Source: Nemertoderma westbladi
Taxonomy: Eukaryota > Xenacoelomorpha > Nemertodermatida > Nemertodermatidae
NCBI GenBank assembly: GCA_032718475.1
Contig: JAUCBJ010004157.1
Coordinates: 1-47,916 of the forward strand
Length of the DNA: 47,916 nucleotides
Direction: 5' to 3'
The translations under genes and the position numbers were made by a program. Positions 1-10,961 of the stretch are shown in pieces. Under the pieces are notes generated by a model that made no database searches, was not told the DNA's origin, and was given only the letters and a program-made list of their open reading frames with translations. Position 1 is the stretch's first letter. Every line of letters begins with the position of its first letter.

Positions 1-2
1 GC

Positions 3-554
3 CTATCAAGTTATGAACTATTGAAGCGCGTTGGAGAATGTATTTCAACCAAATATGTACGCAAATTCCTCAGGAGCATTAATCCGAGTGACATCCAGTC
101 TTACAACTTAATACACTTTATCCGTCAAGACCCTGCCTATGGAGACTTATTTGTCAACTCACACCCTGAGTTACAAGAAGTATATCGACGGCCTTACGAG
201 TATCGAGCCCGCGAACGCGAGTTAGAAAGAACCATTAAACCAAGGAAGTTTCTAACGGCCTATGGTCCACCCACGGCCCTCGTTCAGACCACTCGTAAAG
301 GACCCGTAAGAGCGGCTGTCTTGAAACGAGCTCTCAGAGCCGTTAGACCCCTCTCCCCGGACGTTGATGTCCATCAACCCGGTACTTCGACCGGCGGATA
401 TACCGATCGCAATCCCATACTTTCTGATGCAATCATATTGCACCCTTCACCCCGGAGTTGTGGCCCTCCTAGTAAAGTGGCTCGCCCCAAAGAGAAAAGG
501 ACTCTTGCTAGCTTCAAAAAACTGCGTAAACGCCGTCCGCGCAAGAAAGACTAA
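3..554 (+). CDS. Repeat X zinc-knuckle protein, C-terminal part (5' cut by window)
   Basis: The frame is open from base 3 and matches the C-terminal 184 or so codons of the minus-strand protein ending at 45417, with about half a dozen substitutions. The zinc knuckles lie upstream, outside the window. What remains is a helical region with VRKFLRSINPSDIQSYNL, an Arg/Glu-rich stretch, a Pro/Ser-rich linker, and a strongly basic tail ending RKRRPRKKD, which could bind nucleic acid or act as a nuclear localisation signal. No ATG opens this part, so it is the 3' end of a longer gene. The family is not one I can name; it resembles retroelement Gag nucleocapsids. It ends with TAA at 552-554. Confidence 0.7.
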   Translation, partial: LSSYELLKRVGECISTKYVRKFLRSINPSDIQSYNLIHFIRQDPAYGDLFVNSHPELQEVYRRPYEYRARERELERTIKPRKFLTAYGPPTALVQTTRKGPVRAAVLKRALRAVRPLSPDVDVHQPGTSTGGYTDRNPILSDAIILHPSPRSCGPPSKVARPKEKRTLASFKKLRKRRPRKKD

Positions 555-1897
555 CTGTTTAGAGTATTTTTGTATTTTAGAAACTGTGATTTTGTATATT
601 TTATAGACTTAAATCCCATTTTCTGGGAGCGGTGTAAAAGCTTTTGTGGGATAACTGATACGTTTGCCTTTGTTGGCCAGTTCCCCCCCCGGCGCTGGAA
701 TACTCTAAAAAAGGTTTTCTAACTGTATATATATTCCCCTCGCCCGCAAGGTACCTTTACAGGTGTTTTAACGGACATAAAAATCATTCTGCTATATACG
801 TGTTTTAGCGGACATGGTAAGACAAAAACTTGTAATGCACAAACCACCTTTCACAGCTTAGCCGTGATGATTCATATTACGACATCTAGCAGCTGGTTGT
901 TGACATGGAAACAGCCATTGGCAGCGTGGTTCTTTGTTTGGCTTGGGCCAATCAGGGCGATTTTTCCTGTCGACGTGTAGCTTTCCTGGAAATCATGGAG
1001 AGTGTTCGCTCTTAGAGAGAGAGAGAGAGAGAGTTGTTACTCTTTTGTGGTTATTGCTGTCTAAGCCAGAAACACCGGCATTTTTGTAACCAATACTGCT
1101 GTACCGTAAACTGCTTGAATTATCGAAAGTATAAACTGTTACCGAATCGAATATCACCTTACTCATCAATCCTGACTTAAATCACTCACTAATTCATTAA
1201 TCATATTGTTTGTACTGTTATTTTACCGTCAGTTATTAATTGTAAATATTTGTTGATGGAAATATCGCTATTTGGATAATACGGATAAATCACCCAATTC
1301 CCAATTTTCTTGATAACACTACAGGTTAGAGAGACCGGCTATAAATAACAATTGCGATTTATATTAATGTGGTGTGTATTGAATCCAATGTTATTTAGCA
1401 GACCCTACGCGAGTCAATTACTGCTCTCTTTATGTGTGATCAAATGTACTGACTGTCGGCAGAATAGTGTGTATGATTGTGATTGGTAACAAAGTATTTC
1501 CTAAAGAATACGTTTTATACTTTAATCAGCAGCAGTATCGTTGCGTTTAATATGAGTCTTAGTTCTGTTTAAATAGGTAAAGCGCCACGTCCTAAAGGAA
1601 CTGTTAATATTTCCCGAAAGCCAATAATATCTGTCAGAGATTAATTATTAACGATCTATCGAATAATACATTAGGTATACACTGCAACCTTACACTGTAA
1701 TAATACAATTCAAGCATCCGAATTCAGTCTCCCGGGTGTAGATCCATCGGGTGAATGATCGCGCATGGGCTGACTTCGGCTAATGTTTTGCGTATTAGCA
1801 TAAATTATTGGCGTATGCTAAAGTGGTTTTAATTAACGAAAAGACATATGAATTTTGGCAGGTTAAACTGCTAAAGGTCTTCGAAAGCGCGAACAAC
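555..1897. other. Non-coding tail of repeat X
   Basis: No coding frame is recognisable. The stretch contains a short TATA-like run near 726, inverted CCAAT motifs around 917 and 947, and the GA microsatellite near 1014. It is conserved in the inverted copy, so it belongs to the repeat and not to flanking DNA. A TGTGGG at about 640 just after the ORF could be the start of an LTR, but no second copy of such an LTR is visible here to prove it. Confidence 0.5.
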
Positions 1898-2173
1898 CTT
1901 CTCCTCAACGACGCCACGACCCCCGATCGCTACCCAGTCCCGCACATCCAGGACTTCTCGGCGCGTCTCACCGGGGCCACGATCTTCTCTAAGGTCGACC
2001 TGGTGCGGGGCTACCACCAGATCCCCGTGGCCCCCGGCGACGTTCCCAAGACCGCCGTTATCACTCCGTTCGGACTCTTCGAATTTGTCCGGATGCCGTT
2101 CGGCCTCAAGAACGCCGCCCAGGCCTTCCAACGCCTGATGGACTCCGTCTGTGCTGGGTTGGACTTCCTCTTC
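1898..2173 (+). pseudogene. pol: Gypsy-1 reverse transcriptase, N-terminal fragment
   Basis: The frame carries the fingers and palm of a Ty3/Gypsy [16 protein letters not shown], motif A with its Asp in [14 protein letters not shown], then [18 protein letters not shown]. It stops at DFLF, directly before the YLDD active-site motif, because a LINE has inserted there; the rest resumes at 3657. The reading frame can be followed upstream to 1808 only through repeat-X sequence, so no genuine start is present. The enzyme would copy element RNA into DNA in cytoplasmic particles. It cannot be functional as it stands. Confidence 0.9.
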
Positions 2174-3654
2174 TAAAGCTCATCTATCCCATCATAGTAG
2201 ACATGTACCGTACAACAAGAGTCCCACAAGAAATGAAAACAAATAAGTTGGTGCCAGTTCCCAAGAAGGGCAACCTAACACTCTATGGTTCTTTTCGGGG
2301 AATCTCATTGATCTCGATTGCTGCAAAACTATACAATAGAATTCTATTAAATCGCATCAGGGATCCCATTGAGAGACTGCTACGTGGAAATCAGAATGGG
2401 TTCCGTAAAGGTCGTGGGACCATGGAGCCCATTTTGGCACTTAGAAGGATAATTGAAGAGTTATCAAAAAAGAAAGACAGGCATCTGGCTGTTATCTTTG
2501 TTAACTTCTTCAAGGCCTTTGATTCAGTCTCTCGCTCACGTATGTTCAGCATACTTTCATTATATGGGATTCCTGATGAAATTATTGCAGCAATCAGATC
2601 AGTATACGATGGTTCGACAACATTTGTGTCTACTGTTGATGGTGACACAGAACCATTTGAAGTGTTATGGGGCGTCCTCCAAGGAGACACACTTGCACCA
2701 TTCTTGTTCATTATTGTGGTTGACTATGTTCTACGCATGTCCTTAGATCATCATAATGATGATGGGGTGATGATAACTCCACCTACTGGCTCCAGAAGTC
2801 GAGGAAATCCTGCCAAGTACCTAACTGATCTAGACTTTGCTGATGACTTAGGAGTACTCTCAGAATCATTAGAGGGAGCCCAGCGGCTCCTCAGCTCATT
2901 AGAACATGCTGCTTCTAGTGTTGGTCTTTTTATTAACTCCAGAAAGACCAAAATTCTGACAGTTAACTTTGAAAGTCCTCAGCAAGTCTCTGATCGGATG
3001 AGCATAAGCTCAAAGGATGGTATGCTTGAGCATGTGGACGACTTCTGTTACCTGGGATCATGGATCCGGAAGTCAGGTGAGGACCTTCGAATACGTAAGG
3101 GAAAGGCATGGGCAGCCTTGAATAGGCTTTCCAGGATTTGGAAGTCACCTAGAATTAATCGGAAACTTAAGGTCCGATTATTCAGAGCAGCAGTAGTTCC
3201 AGTACTCCTCTACGGGAGTCCATGCTGGGCTCTAACTGCTGAGGACACCAAATCTCTGGATGGCACATTCACAAGAATGCTACGCCGGGTACATTGTGTC
3301 AAGTACAATGCACACATCTCCAACCAGACACTATATAACATTGGAGGTGTCTCATTGGTTCCCCCAAGCTTGACACTAGAACAAAATCGCCTCCGCTTTG
3401 CAGGACATTGCTTTCGCCGTGAGGACCAGCCAGTGCATAATCTTGTACTTTGGCAGCCTCATGGAGTGAATAAGCATGGTGGACAGCCCATGACTTTCTT
3501 GAGACGCATCTTAAAGGACACTGGCCTTAAAGATGCGGATGATCTAGCAAATGTCATGGGTGATAGGGAGTTGTGGCGGTGCAATTTTGTTGACAAGCCG
3601 GCACAGCATTCTTAAAAATGCAGCTGCAATGCAGCATGCCGATCCTAGTAGTAG
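2174..3654 (+). mobile_element. RTE-like LINE, 5'-truncated copy 1
   Basis: The segment is co-linear, without indels, with 37334-38811 of the complete LINE further right and differs only by scattered substitutions. It starts inside the RT (5' truncation, typical of target-primed reverse transcription) and ends in TAG repeats. It lies inside the RT gene of gypsy-1, in the same orientation. At most a 2 bp duplication (TC) flanks it, at 2172-2173 and 3655-3656. The near-identity of the two copies suggests that the family moved recently. Confidence 0.92.
2203..3615 (+). pseudogene. LINE reverse transcriptase, truncated copy 1
   Basis: 470 codons of non-LTR RT plus C-terminal region. Visible motifs are NGFRKGRGT, AFDSV, GVLQGDTLAPFLF and FADD (the catalytic pair). 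The C-terminal part, LDGTFTRMLRR followed by RLRFAGHCFRRED, is typical of RTE-like and related LINEs. The endonuclease is missing through 5' truncation. Motif A reads FVNFFKAFD, whereas the complete copy has FIDFFKAFD, so the metal-binding Asp is Asn here (residue about 101). The first ATG at 2203 is merely internal to the ancestral ORF. The fragment is not expected to be active. Confidence 0.88.
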
Positions 3655-3656
3655 TC

Positions 3657-4770
3657 GCGTACCTGGACGACATTCTCATCGCAAGCACGACCCCCGAGGA
3701 ACACCTCGTACACCTCCGCCAACTCTTCCAACGACTCCAGGACAACGGCCTCGTCGTCAACCTGGCGAAGTGCGAGTTCGGGGTGGCGGAGATCCAGTTC
3801 CTCGGACACATCGTCAACGAGTCCGGAGTCCATCCGCTCCCGGACAAGGTGGAAGCCGTCCGCTGCTTCCCTCGTCCAACCACCACTAAAGGGTTGCGGG
3901 AATTTATCGGTATGGTAACGTTTTACCACCGATTTATTCCCGCAGCTGCTGCCACCATGCAGCCCCTTTATGTCGCCGTCGCCACCAAGGTTAAGGACGT
4001 CGACTGGACTCCCGAACTCACCGCCGCGTTCGAGTCCTCCAAGCGGGCCCTCGCGGACGCCACCATGCTCGTCCACCCCCGCCACGACGCCCCAACCTCC
4101 ATCACCACCGACGCCTCCGACTCCGCAGTCGGCGCGGCCCTCGAGCAGTGGTCCGATGGGAAGTGGCAGCCGCTCGCCTTCTTCAGCCGCCAACTCCGCC
4201 CTCCGGAACGGATGTACAGCGCCTACGACCGCGAACTCCTCGGCCTGTACCTCGCGGTCCGCCACTTCCGGTATTTCCTAGAGGGCCGTCCGTTTGTGGC
4301 CTATACGGACCACAAACCGCTGACCCACGCGTTCGCCAAGGTCACTGACCCCTGATCTCCCCGTCAACAGCGCCACCTGGCGTACATATCTGAGTTCACC
4401 ACCAATGTACGTCATGTTGACGGGAAGGACAACCAGGTGGCGGACGCCCTCTTCCGCAGCTTCGTGGGCCACCTGTCGACCCAACTCGGGGTCGACTACA
4501 CCGCCATGGCGGCCGCCCAGCGGGAGGACAACGAACTCCAGACCCTCTGGAGGAACCCAGGTAGCCTTGACCTGCGTGACGTCACGTTCATGGAGAAGGA
4601 CGTCACGCTTCTCTGCGACGTCTCGACTGGCCAACCCCGGCCGCTCGTCCCGAGTTCGTGGCGCCGTCGCGTGTTCGACGTAGTCCACTCCCTGTCCCAT
4701 CCGTCCATCCGCTCAACTCGGAAGCTCATCTCGGAGCGCTTTGTCTGGCACGGCCTCGCCAAACAGGTAA
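3657..4770 (+). pseudogene. pol: Gypsy-1 RT C-terminus, RNase H and integrase zinc domain
   Basis: The sequence resumes exactly at the RT active site (AYLDDILIA), then gives the RT thumb (GHIVNESGVHPLPDK) and the RNase H domain (ITTDASDSAVGAAL, YDRELLGLYLAV, YTDHKPL). A TGA at 4353-4355 interrupts the same frame, which then continues through HLAYISEF and VDGKDNQVADAL into the integrase zinc region (LSHPSIRSTRKLI). A frameshift near 4770 moves the coding to another frame, in which the zinc-binding CVAC pair follows. Together with 1898-2173 and 4771-5815 this is one pol gene broken by a LINE, a stop and a frameshift. Confidence 0.88.
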
Positions 4771-5815
4771 CCGCTGGGCCAAGGCCTGCGTCGCCTGCCA
4801 GACCTCCAAGGTTCAGCGCCATACGAAGGCTCCACTGGAGACCTTCACTGTCCCACGTCGTCGCTTCGACCACGTTAACGTCGACCTGGTAGGTCCCCTC
4901 CCTCCATCCCAAGGGTTCACCTACCTCTTCACCATCATCGACCGGACGACGCGCTGGCCCGAGGCCATTCCGCTCGACGACTCAACAACCGAGACCTGCG
5001 CCCGCGCTCTCGTCGCCCACTGGATCGCCCGGTTCGGCGTCCTGGCCGAACTCTCCTCCGACCGTGGCGCCCAGTTCACCTCGGAGTTGTGGTCCGAAGT
5101 CAACCGCCTCCTCGGGACGAAACTCCACCGGACCACGTCGTACCACCCGCAGGCAAACGGTCTGGTGGAACGGTTCCACCGCTCCCTCAAGGCGTCCCTG
5201 AGGGCCCGACTAACCGGCCCCAACTGGGTGGATGAACTGCCCTGGGCCCTTCTCGGCAACCGGACCGCCCCAAAGGAAGACCTGAACTGCTCCTCGGCTG
5301 AGTTGGTGTACGGCTCACCACTAACGGTGCCCGGTGACTTCGTCGCCTCGCCAACCAATCCACCGGAATCCACAGCCTTCCTTCAGGACCTCCACAAACA
5401 CGCGAGGCAGTTCGTGCCGACACCAACTTCGCGACACGGGAAACCCGGCTCATCTGTGCCTCCTCAGCTCAGTACAAGCGAGTACGTCTTTGTGCGTACT
5501 GACGCACACCGCGGCCCCTTACAGCGGCCCTACACTGGGCCGTATAAAGTAGCGGAATGGGGGCCCAAAACATTCATCGTCGAGGTGGGTGGTCGGCGCG
5601 AAACTATATCCGTCGACAGACTAAAACCGGCTCACCTCGCGATCGACCAGCCCGTTGCAGTGGCCGTCCCGCCACGCCATGGTCGACCACCCACTGCCAG
5701 TACCACCCCGGCTGAAACTCCTACTCCCTCACCCCACCTAGCGGAAACTCCGTCCGAACTCCCCGTAACTACTCGAAGTGGGCGGGAAATCCGACAGCCG
5801 AAGTATTTTTTTTAA
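4771..5815 (+). pseudogene. pol: Gypsy-1 integrase (DDE) and C-terminal tail
   Basis: The frame (open from 4658) encodes the integrase: zinc CVACQ, first Asp in NVDLVGPLPP, second Asp in ELSSDRGAQFTS, and Glu in HPQANGLVERFHRSLK. All three catalytic residues are present. A C-terminal domain with YTGPYKV and VSVDRLKPAHL-like sequence follows, then a Pro/Thr-rich tail ending in a basic SGREIRQPKYFF. The enzyme inserts element cDNA into chromosomes. This part is intact, but it depends on the broken upstream pol. The stop is immediately followed by the polypurine tract. Confidence 0.9.
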
Positions 5816-5824
5816 TCACGGTTC

Positions 5825-6288
5825 TGGGGGGAGTAGTGTAGCGGTAACAGATATCGAACCGTGAGATACTTTCACTTTCGACGGACAACATACTGCTGTC
5901 CGTGTCAGTCTTCATATTACACTCATACTACCGTTTACTGGTTTTATATATGTACCTACCGGTGCCACACCAGCTGTCCTGGTGTCAACATAGTACATGT
6001 TCCTGATTGTAATATATTACTTTGAAATGATGTGAGTCGCGCTAATGCGAGAATCGCGCTCACTACAATATGGCGATATCTCAGACCATTAATATAAGCA
6101 AAGCTCGTATTATTAATTACATCACGATTGAGAGTTGTCATAAATTGAATACTGTAGTGTATCAATATATTTAGACCAAAGACTTGTCATAATACGGTTC
6201 CTTTAAAGGGAAACACAATCACCAGACTTGAGTCCTTACATAATTAATTAATTAGTCAGTCAATTGCTTGTTTTACCGTGTTGTCACA
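5825..6288 (+). repeat. Gypsy-1 polypurine tract and probable 3' LTR
   Basis: A purine run (TGGGGGGAGTAG, 5825-5836) lies just after the integrase stop, where plus-strand priming occurs. The LTR would begin with TGTAGCGGTAAC at 5837. A plausible end is TTGTCACA at 6288, giving about 450 bp with TG...CA termini and a weak internal inverted CGGTAA/TTACCG. No second LTR exists in the window because the 5' half is missing, so the right boundary is a guess. Confidence 0.5.
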
Positions 6289-8237
6289 CCCTCCCGGTAT
6301 CGTATCTCAGTTAAATACAATAGATAATCAAATACCATATCTAACTAAATGAAATATAGAGCAAATCAATACATCAAAGGGAGAAAGGGTAAATAAACAG
6401 ATACAGTGAGCGGCCCTTGTTGACAGGTACACTAGCGCAACTCTGTTCATTGTATCAGACCGGACATTTTGCCTTCATTTTTGCATGGTTTATTAAGTAA
6501 CAGAAAGAAGTCACAATATATGAAAATTGAGAGTGATTGAACATAATTTACTAAAAGCGCTAACAGTAATAACCAACTCTCATCCCCCCTCAAGTGTTTT
6601 TGATTTGCTTATTTGTTCTATTAATGTGCTTATTTTCTCTAATTTCGATAGGCCATCGTAATTGTTAGGAATTTGGTGCATAAATATTTACTGATTTATA
6701 TTGTAAACACTGATCCCGTTTATTGAATTTTTTGGTAAGTATTCTGCAAGTATTTGATAAACTTATTTACTGGTGTATAACCCGAGAGTGTAAAGGAGTA
6801 CTTTATATACCGTTATTTATAATTGGTGTATTTGTTGTTTTTTGCTTTCACGTATTGGTGAGTTTTGAATATTAACTCATAGCGCCTTATGCATCGTTGG
6901 ACCTTGTAATGCGTAGATGTTCGTTTTCTACTGTATGCCGGGTACAGTAGGTAAATTCCCGCTGTAATAATTCTAGATTGGTCGGGTCAGATAATAGACG
7001 GAATATCATATTTACCGTTAAACATCTTACTGCAAGTATGCCTACTGTGAATTACAGGTATTTGATTGCTTGGCTTCATAGTGTATTCGGTGAATGCATA
7101 ATTGTTTTGTAGGCCTCATTTTACCCCCTATCTCATTGCTATTTCCATTATTGGAATATATAAAGTTCTTTATCTCCTTGTGGGAGGAAATATAACTTTA
7201 TTCCTGACGAATTACCTTTCATACTTGATTTTACGGAATTAAAGCGCAGAAGTACGACTGGCCCATCAATAATATCCACAACATAGTCTCTGGATGAATC
7301 GTGGGGCACTTTCGTTTCTTCAACCAAGTATCGAACTGCTATTTATCGACTTACCTTACGTACAGACTTACTAGTTCGAATTTCTCAGTCGATTGGAACC
7401 ACTTTATGCGGTCTTAGCCCGTCAACAGTTCGTTATACCCTACATTAGGCAAAATAACTAAGAGTCCTAACTAGCATATGCGGCAATCCCAGGGACGCAT
7501 TCTTCTAACCGTATCTATTGTTTTTATTTGTGCTATTAACGTTTGTCTCTTGTCTGGGTTTGACGTCCTAAACACTCGAAACGTTTTACAAACCCCAGAG
7601 TAAATTCCCAGAGTCTTATTGTTCTGCCAATTTTGTTTTTTGTGTACTACATTAAAGTAAACTCAAGTCTACACCACCATTTGTAACGTAGGTACTTTAG
7701 GTATAAGTAACGTTTTATATTATTTTTATAAGTTGTACGGTTTTTTATTCCAATATTATTATTCCATAATAAATATAAAGGGAACATTTAACCGATATAC
7801 ATACATATCATCGAGCTATTTAACATTTCAGCTCATTCATTCCACCTCAGATCCATTATTTACAACTTGGATCTCTGTCAGCATAATATTTCAGAAACCA
7901 TTATATTTCTTGGGGGGAATTATTTGTCGTTTCTACAGGCAATATTGGGTCACATGACTGTCCTACCTCTGAAGTAACCTTGACAACCATCTAGTCTTGC
8001 ACTCCCTGTTCAGTAGCTGCTGCTAATATAGGTAGGCTGCATTATACCATAGGGAACATAGCCTCAGCATACTAGCCTCAACCACCCAGTTGATTGGACG
8101 TGTTACATTAAAGGCAGCTTACATCATACCCTTCCTAGTGGTAGTATACTGCCTAGCTTAGCCTACCTTCCTTACTGTTGCGTTGGTCTGTTCTACCTCT
8201 ATTCCAATAGGAGGTAATTCATTGCTCTGTCACAAAA
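6289..8237. other. AT-rich DNA without recognisable genes
   Basis: I see no coding frame with family motifs, no tRNA or rRNA and no clear repeat. The 74-codon plus frame at 7733-7957 is AT-driven and rejected. The last few hundred bases may still be decayed BEL-1 sequence, since BEL-1 coding becomes readable just to the right. Confidence 0.5.
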
Positions 8238-8552
8238 TCGCTCGGTGTTAGAGAAATCCCTGTTTTACAAGTTCGACTACACTGCAACAACCGTAGCATC
8301 ATCGTAAACGCCCTAATGGATACAGGAAGCTCTGGATCCTTCATTGATCAAGACCTTGCAGTGGAGTTATTTAGCAAGGCAGATGGACATCCAATGAAAT
8401 TAAAGCTATCCAGCGTAATGCAAACATCGCAATCAGTTATACAAACTCGTTATTACAAAATTTCTTTATCTGACCCCGGTGATATAAATGAAATATGTAA
8501 ATTAAACAACATCAAGGTGGTTGCGATTAAGAACTTTACAAATAGTTAAGCA
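8238..8552 (+). pseudogene. BEL-1 aspartic protease region (BEL/Pao, DUF1758-like)
   Basis: The frame is open upstream of its first ATG and reads PVLQVRLHCNNRS, then NALMDTGSSGSFID, a retropepsin active site of the BEL/Pao type (DTGS with hydrophobic neighbours). It ends at a TAG at 8547-8549. Coding similarity continues in another frame from 8608, so a frameshift separates the parts. The protease would cut the Gag-Pol polyprotein. The plus orientation is opposite to BEL-2. This is one of two remnants of an older element; the other lies beyond BEL-2 at 28347. Confidence 0.75.
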
Positions 8553-8607
8553 CCTGCGTATAACTGGGACAAGGATGACTTTGTAAAACGTAATAACATC
8601 CCTCGAT

Positions 8608-8796
8608 ATGAACTCGACCCGTTATCGACCCAGAGTCCAGTTATTAATCGGCCAGAACACGCCAGAGGCCCTGGAAATTTTACAAAAACTCCCTAGTTCG
8701 CCTCTGCCTTTAACCACATATTCTGGCAGAACCAGAATCGGTTGGTTCTGCACTGGCCCATTGATAAAGACTTTAAAAGAAAGAATGTCTAGTTAG
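8608..8796 (+). pseudogene. BEL-1 protease/RT linker fragment (Pao peptidase A17-like)
   Basis: 62 codons containing VQLLIGQNTPEAL and then RTRIGWFCTGPL, the pair of motifs (LIGQD-PEAL and RT-LGW-GPL) that joins protease and RT in BEL/Pao Pol proteins. It follows 8238-8552 after a frameshift and ends at a TAG. The RT itself is not visible; the remaining 160 bp to 8954 are non-coding or too decayed to read before BEL-2 interrupts. Confidence 0.75.
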
Positions 8797-10301
8797 AATA
8801 TATCAACTAACCACATTCATTCAGAAAACATAACAACTAATTACATCCATTCTCCTAAACTCGGTTATATTGTGAAACCACTAAACGCAGCGACAACAAT
8901 CAACCGACATCCAGACTTAATACGGACGAATATGGAGAACCACAGATCAATCCATGAAGGATCCTCTACGGTAAGGACTATCCTACAGCCTACAAATCTA
9001 CTAATATGAAGCTATAGAATATCTCTAACCGTAAAGTCCAGTAGTATACCGCTTACCAGATCCTAGTAATGATGTATCTTACTGTAAGATCTAGTAATGA
9101 AACGGGCTCGTACAGTATCTGACAACAAATCCCAGTCCAGGGTATCTAAACAAACAGATACAATACACAAATGACTACTGGCGAGGAGCAGAGCCTAGTG
9201 TCTATTCTATGTATGTGAGCGGGTCTAATGCCTACGAACTAGACAAAAGGAAACCTGTCCTCTAACCGGTATGGCAGATGTACAGTTACAGTAACAGACC
9301 AAACTCACGGGAAAACAATCCCCGCGCAGCGAATCCTAACTATCGCTGACAGTCCTAAATACCGTAACTTGCCGCAGTGTCATTTATATTGTTTGTATAC
9401 GAGCTAGTGGGTTAACAGACCTAGCGTAACAATACTGATCCCCCTGTACAAAATCAGTCTAAAGAGGGTTGTGCCTAATGTAACAATACCGCTGCTCAGA
9501 CAAACAACAGTTTAATAACGAAATAAATACTCCTTCTTGCCGTAACTAAATATCAGATCCTAAATTTACAAATACGAATAGTAAACTACAGATAAATTCT
9601 GCCTAAAAGTAACCTAAAGTGCGCTATCTACTAGTAGAACTCTAAGGGTAAATGTGTTTTAGGGCGTGTGTGTGTGTGTGGGTGTGTTACAATAAAACAA
9701 TTTTGGTGTATCTCATTTTACTAGGTTTTGTGATTTTCTGACCAAAACAATACCGTGCGCTAGCTACGAAAATAAGCTAGTCGCGTTTTGTAGAACTTTA
9801 TACTTACAAATGATGTCAAAGCTCTCTCCTTCCTATACACAACTCAACCGGGCAATTACAGTGCTAGTAACTACACCCGTGATCGGCACAAATACCAGAT
9901 TCTGGTTGTAAGATATGAAATAGGGGTTAATCGCTACCGTACGTTAGCTGATCTGGTATACAAATTTGATTCTAGAACTTAGTTGCTGCGGTGGTTAGCA
10001 GCAATACTTATCAGTACGTGGCAAGGCGCGGTAGGATATTAATAAACCTCCCTAGGCCAAGCGGTGTGCCGGTAGCAGAAATACTCCTTGCCTGATCAAA
10101 TAACTAAGGTTCAGACAGGGGGGGGGGGGAGGGTACTATTGTATGTTCTATAAAGCGAACCGGTAACAAACTGTCAGTACTACGAATCACTAAATTACAG
10201 AACATGTTCTGTCCGTACCTAATATGTACTCGCGTACTGACGAACGGCAATAGCTCGCACCTGAGAGAGATACAGGTTTCCCAGGGATTTGCAATACTGG
10301 T

Positions 10302-10323
10302 GGGGGGGGGGGGGGGGGGGGGG
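10302..10323. repeat. Poly(G) tract, 22 bases
   Basis: An uninterrupted run of G inside the left LTR, matched by a 21-base run at 27123-27143 in the right LTR. On the element's sense RNA this is a C-tract in the long leader or R/U5. Confidence 0.95.
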
Positions 10324-10777
10324 TTGTCTGAATCTAACAATTTGATCCTAAATTTTGCGGCGTCCCAGGACGGCGTCCCAGGACAGCGTCACGCTTACCC
10401 TGATCTATAGGTCTTACGTCGGGCAAGGGCATCAAACAAAGTCTTACCTTCCTCGGAAATCGGGCGCTGCATGGCAAGGTGGAGTATTTCGAAGGGCGAA
10501 GGGGGTGCGCGGTCTAATCTAATGTGGGCGCTAGAGTGTTATGGACAACATTCCCTGCGTTGCTGACAGCCTAACGGTCTAGGCGGCCATCTTCCTAATG
10601 CTTGGTTGTCCCAAAGGTGGACGTTCAGAAATATACATGTTCAAAAGTTTAGAGTATATTTACAGTTTACAAAGATTTATCAAACAGATTTATAACAAAA
10701 CAAATACTAAGTTAACAAGAGTTAACTAGTAATGATAGTGAGGGTAGAGAGAGACTAGTGATAACCGAAGGCAAACC

Positions 10778-10915
10778 TATATATACTAAATCTGGGACAT
10801 AGAATCCGCTAGAACCTTCCAGAGCATTCCATGGCCTCACATTGGAGCAATAAGATGTTCTATGCCCTATGATTGGCCCAACTCATCGTTCCATGTGTTG
10901 TACGCACCTCATTGG
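10778..10915 (-). promoter_or_regulatory. BEL-2 LTR promoter (CCAAT x3, HSE-like array, TATA)
   Basis: On the minus strand, reading toward lower coordinates: CCAAT boxes at 10911-10915, 10872-10876 and 10841-10845; then 10801-10830, whose plus strand reads as 5-base units AGAAT-CCGCT-AGAAC-CTTCC-AGAGC-ATTCC, matching alternating nGAAn/nTTCn heat-shock elements with imperfect units; then TATATATA at 10778-10785, about 25 bp further on. All are conserved in the right LTR. The orientation agrees with the element's genes. Heat or stress induction is inference. Confidence 0.6.
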
Positions 10916-10961
10916 TTTATCTAATTATACCAAATGAAAATAAATTGCCCAAAATGCAAAT

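Larger units (their letters stand above)
1..1897 (+). repeat. Repeat X, left copy (arm of a long inverted repeat)
   Basis: This segment is the reverse complement of 44098-45970, with small indels and a few substitutions; base 1 pairs with about 45970. It holds the 3' part of a zinc-knuckle ORF (to 554) followed by about 1.3 kb of non-coding DNA. Similarity ends near 1895, where GC-rich gypsy sequence begins. The left copy has a (GA)n microsatellite at about 1014-1033 that the right copy lacks, and the two differ by indels near 1150-1200. The copy is cut by the window start. Amino-acid differences between the two ORF copies suggest two dispersed family members rather than the two ends of one element. 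The non-coding part could be an LTR, but that is inference. Confidence 0.85.
1898..6288 (+). mobile_element. Gypsy-1: 5'-truncated Ty3/Gypsy retrotransposon interrupted by a LINE
   Basis: GC-rich Ty3/Gypsy pol sequence starts abruptly inside the RT at about 1898 and runs through RNase H and integrase to 5815, followed by a polypurine tract and a probable LTR. Gag, protease and the start of RT are missing, because the element joins repeat X directly. A LINE fragment (2174-3654) sits inside the RT. A stop codon (TGA at 4353-4355) and a frameshift near 4770 also break pol. Base composition is far richer in GC than the flanks, so the element is compositionally foreign to its surroundings. Confidence 0.9.

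Noticed and set aside
3645-4265. 206-codon minus-strand frame opposite the gypsy-1 RT
   Set aside because: It is a GC-driven shadow of the plus-strand pol gene, with low-complexity Gly/Val/Asp content and no motif.
4278-5453. Several minus-strand frames opposite the gypsy-1 integrase
   Set aside because: Antisense shadows; the plus strand carries clear integrase motifs.
10104-10410. Open frames with poly-Gly or poly-Pro in the left LTR
   Set aside because: Created by translating the G tracts; they are not shared as intact frames in the right LTR.
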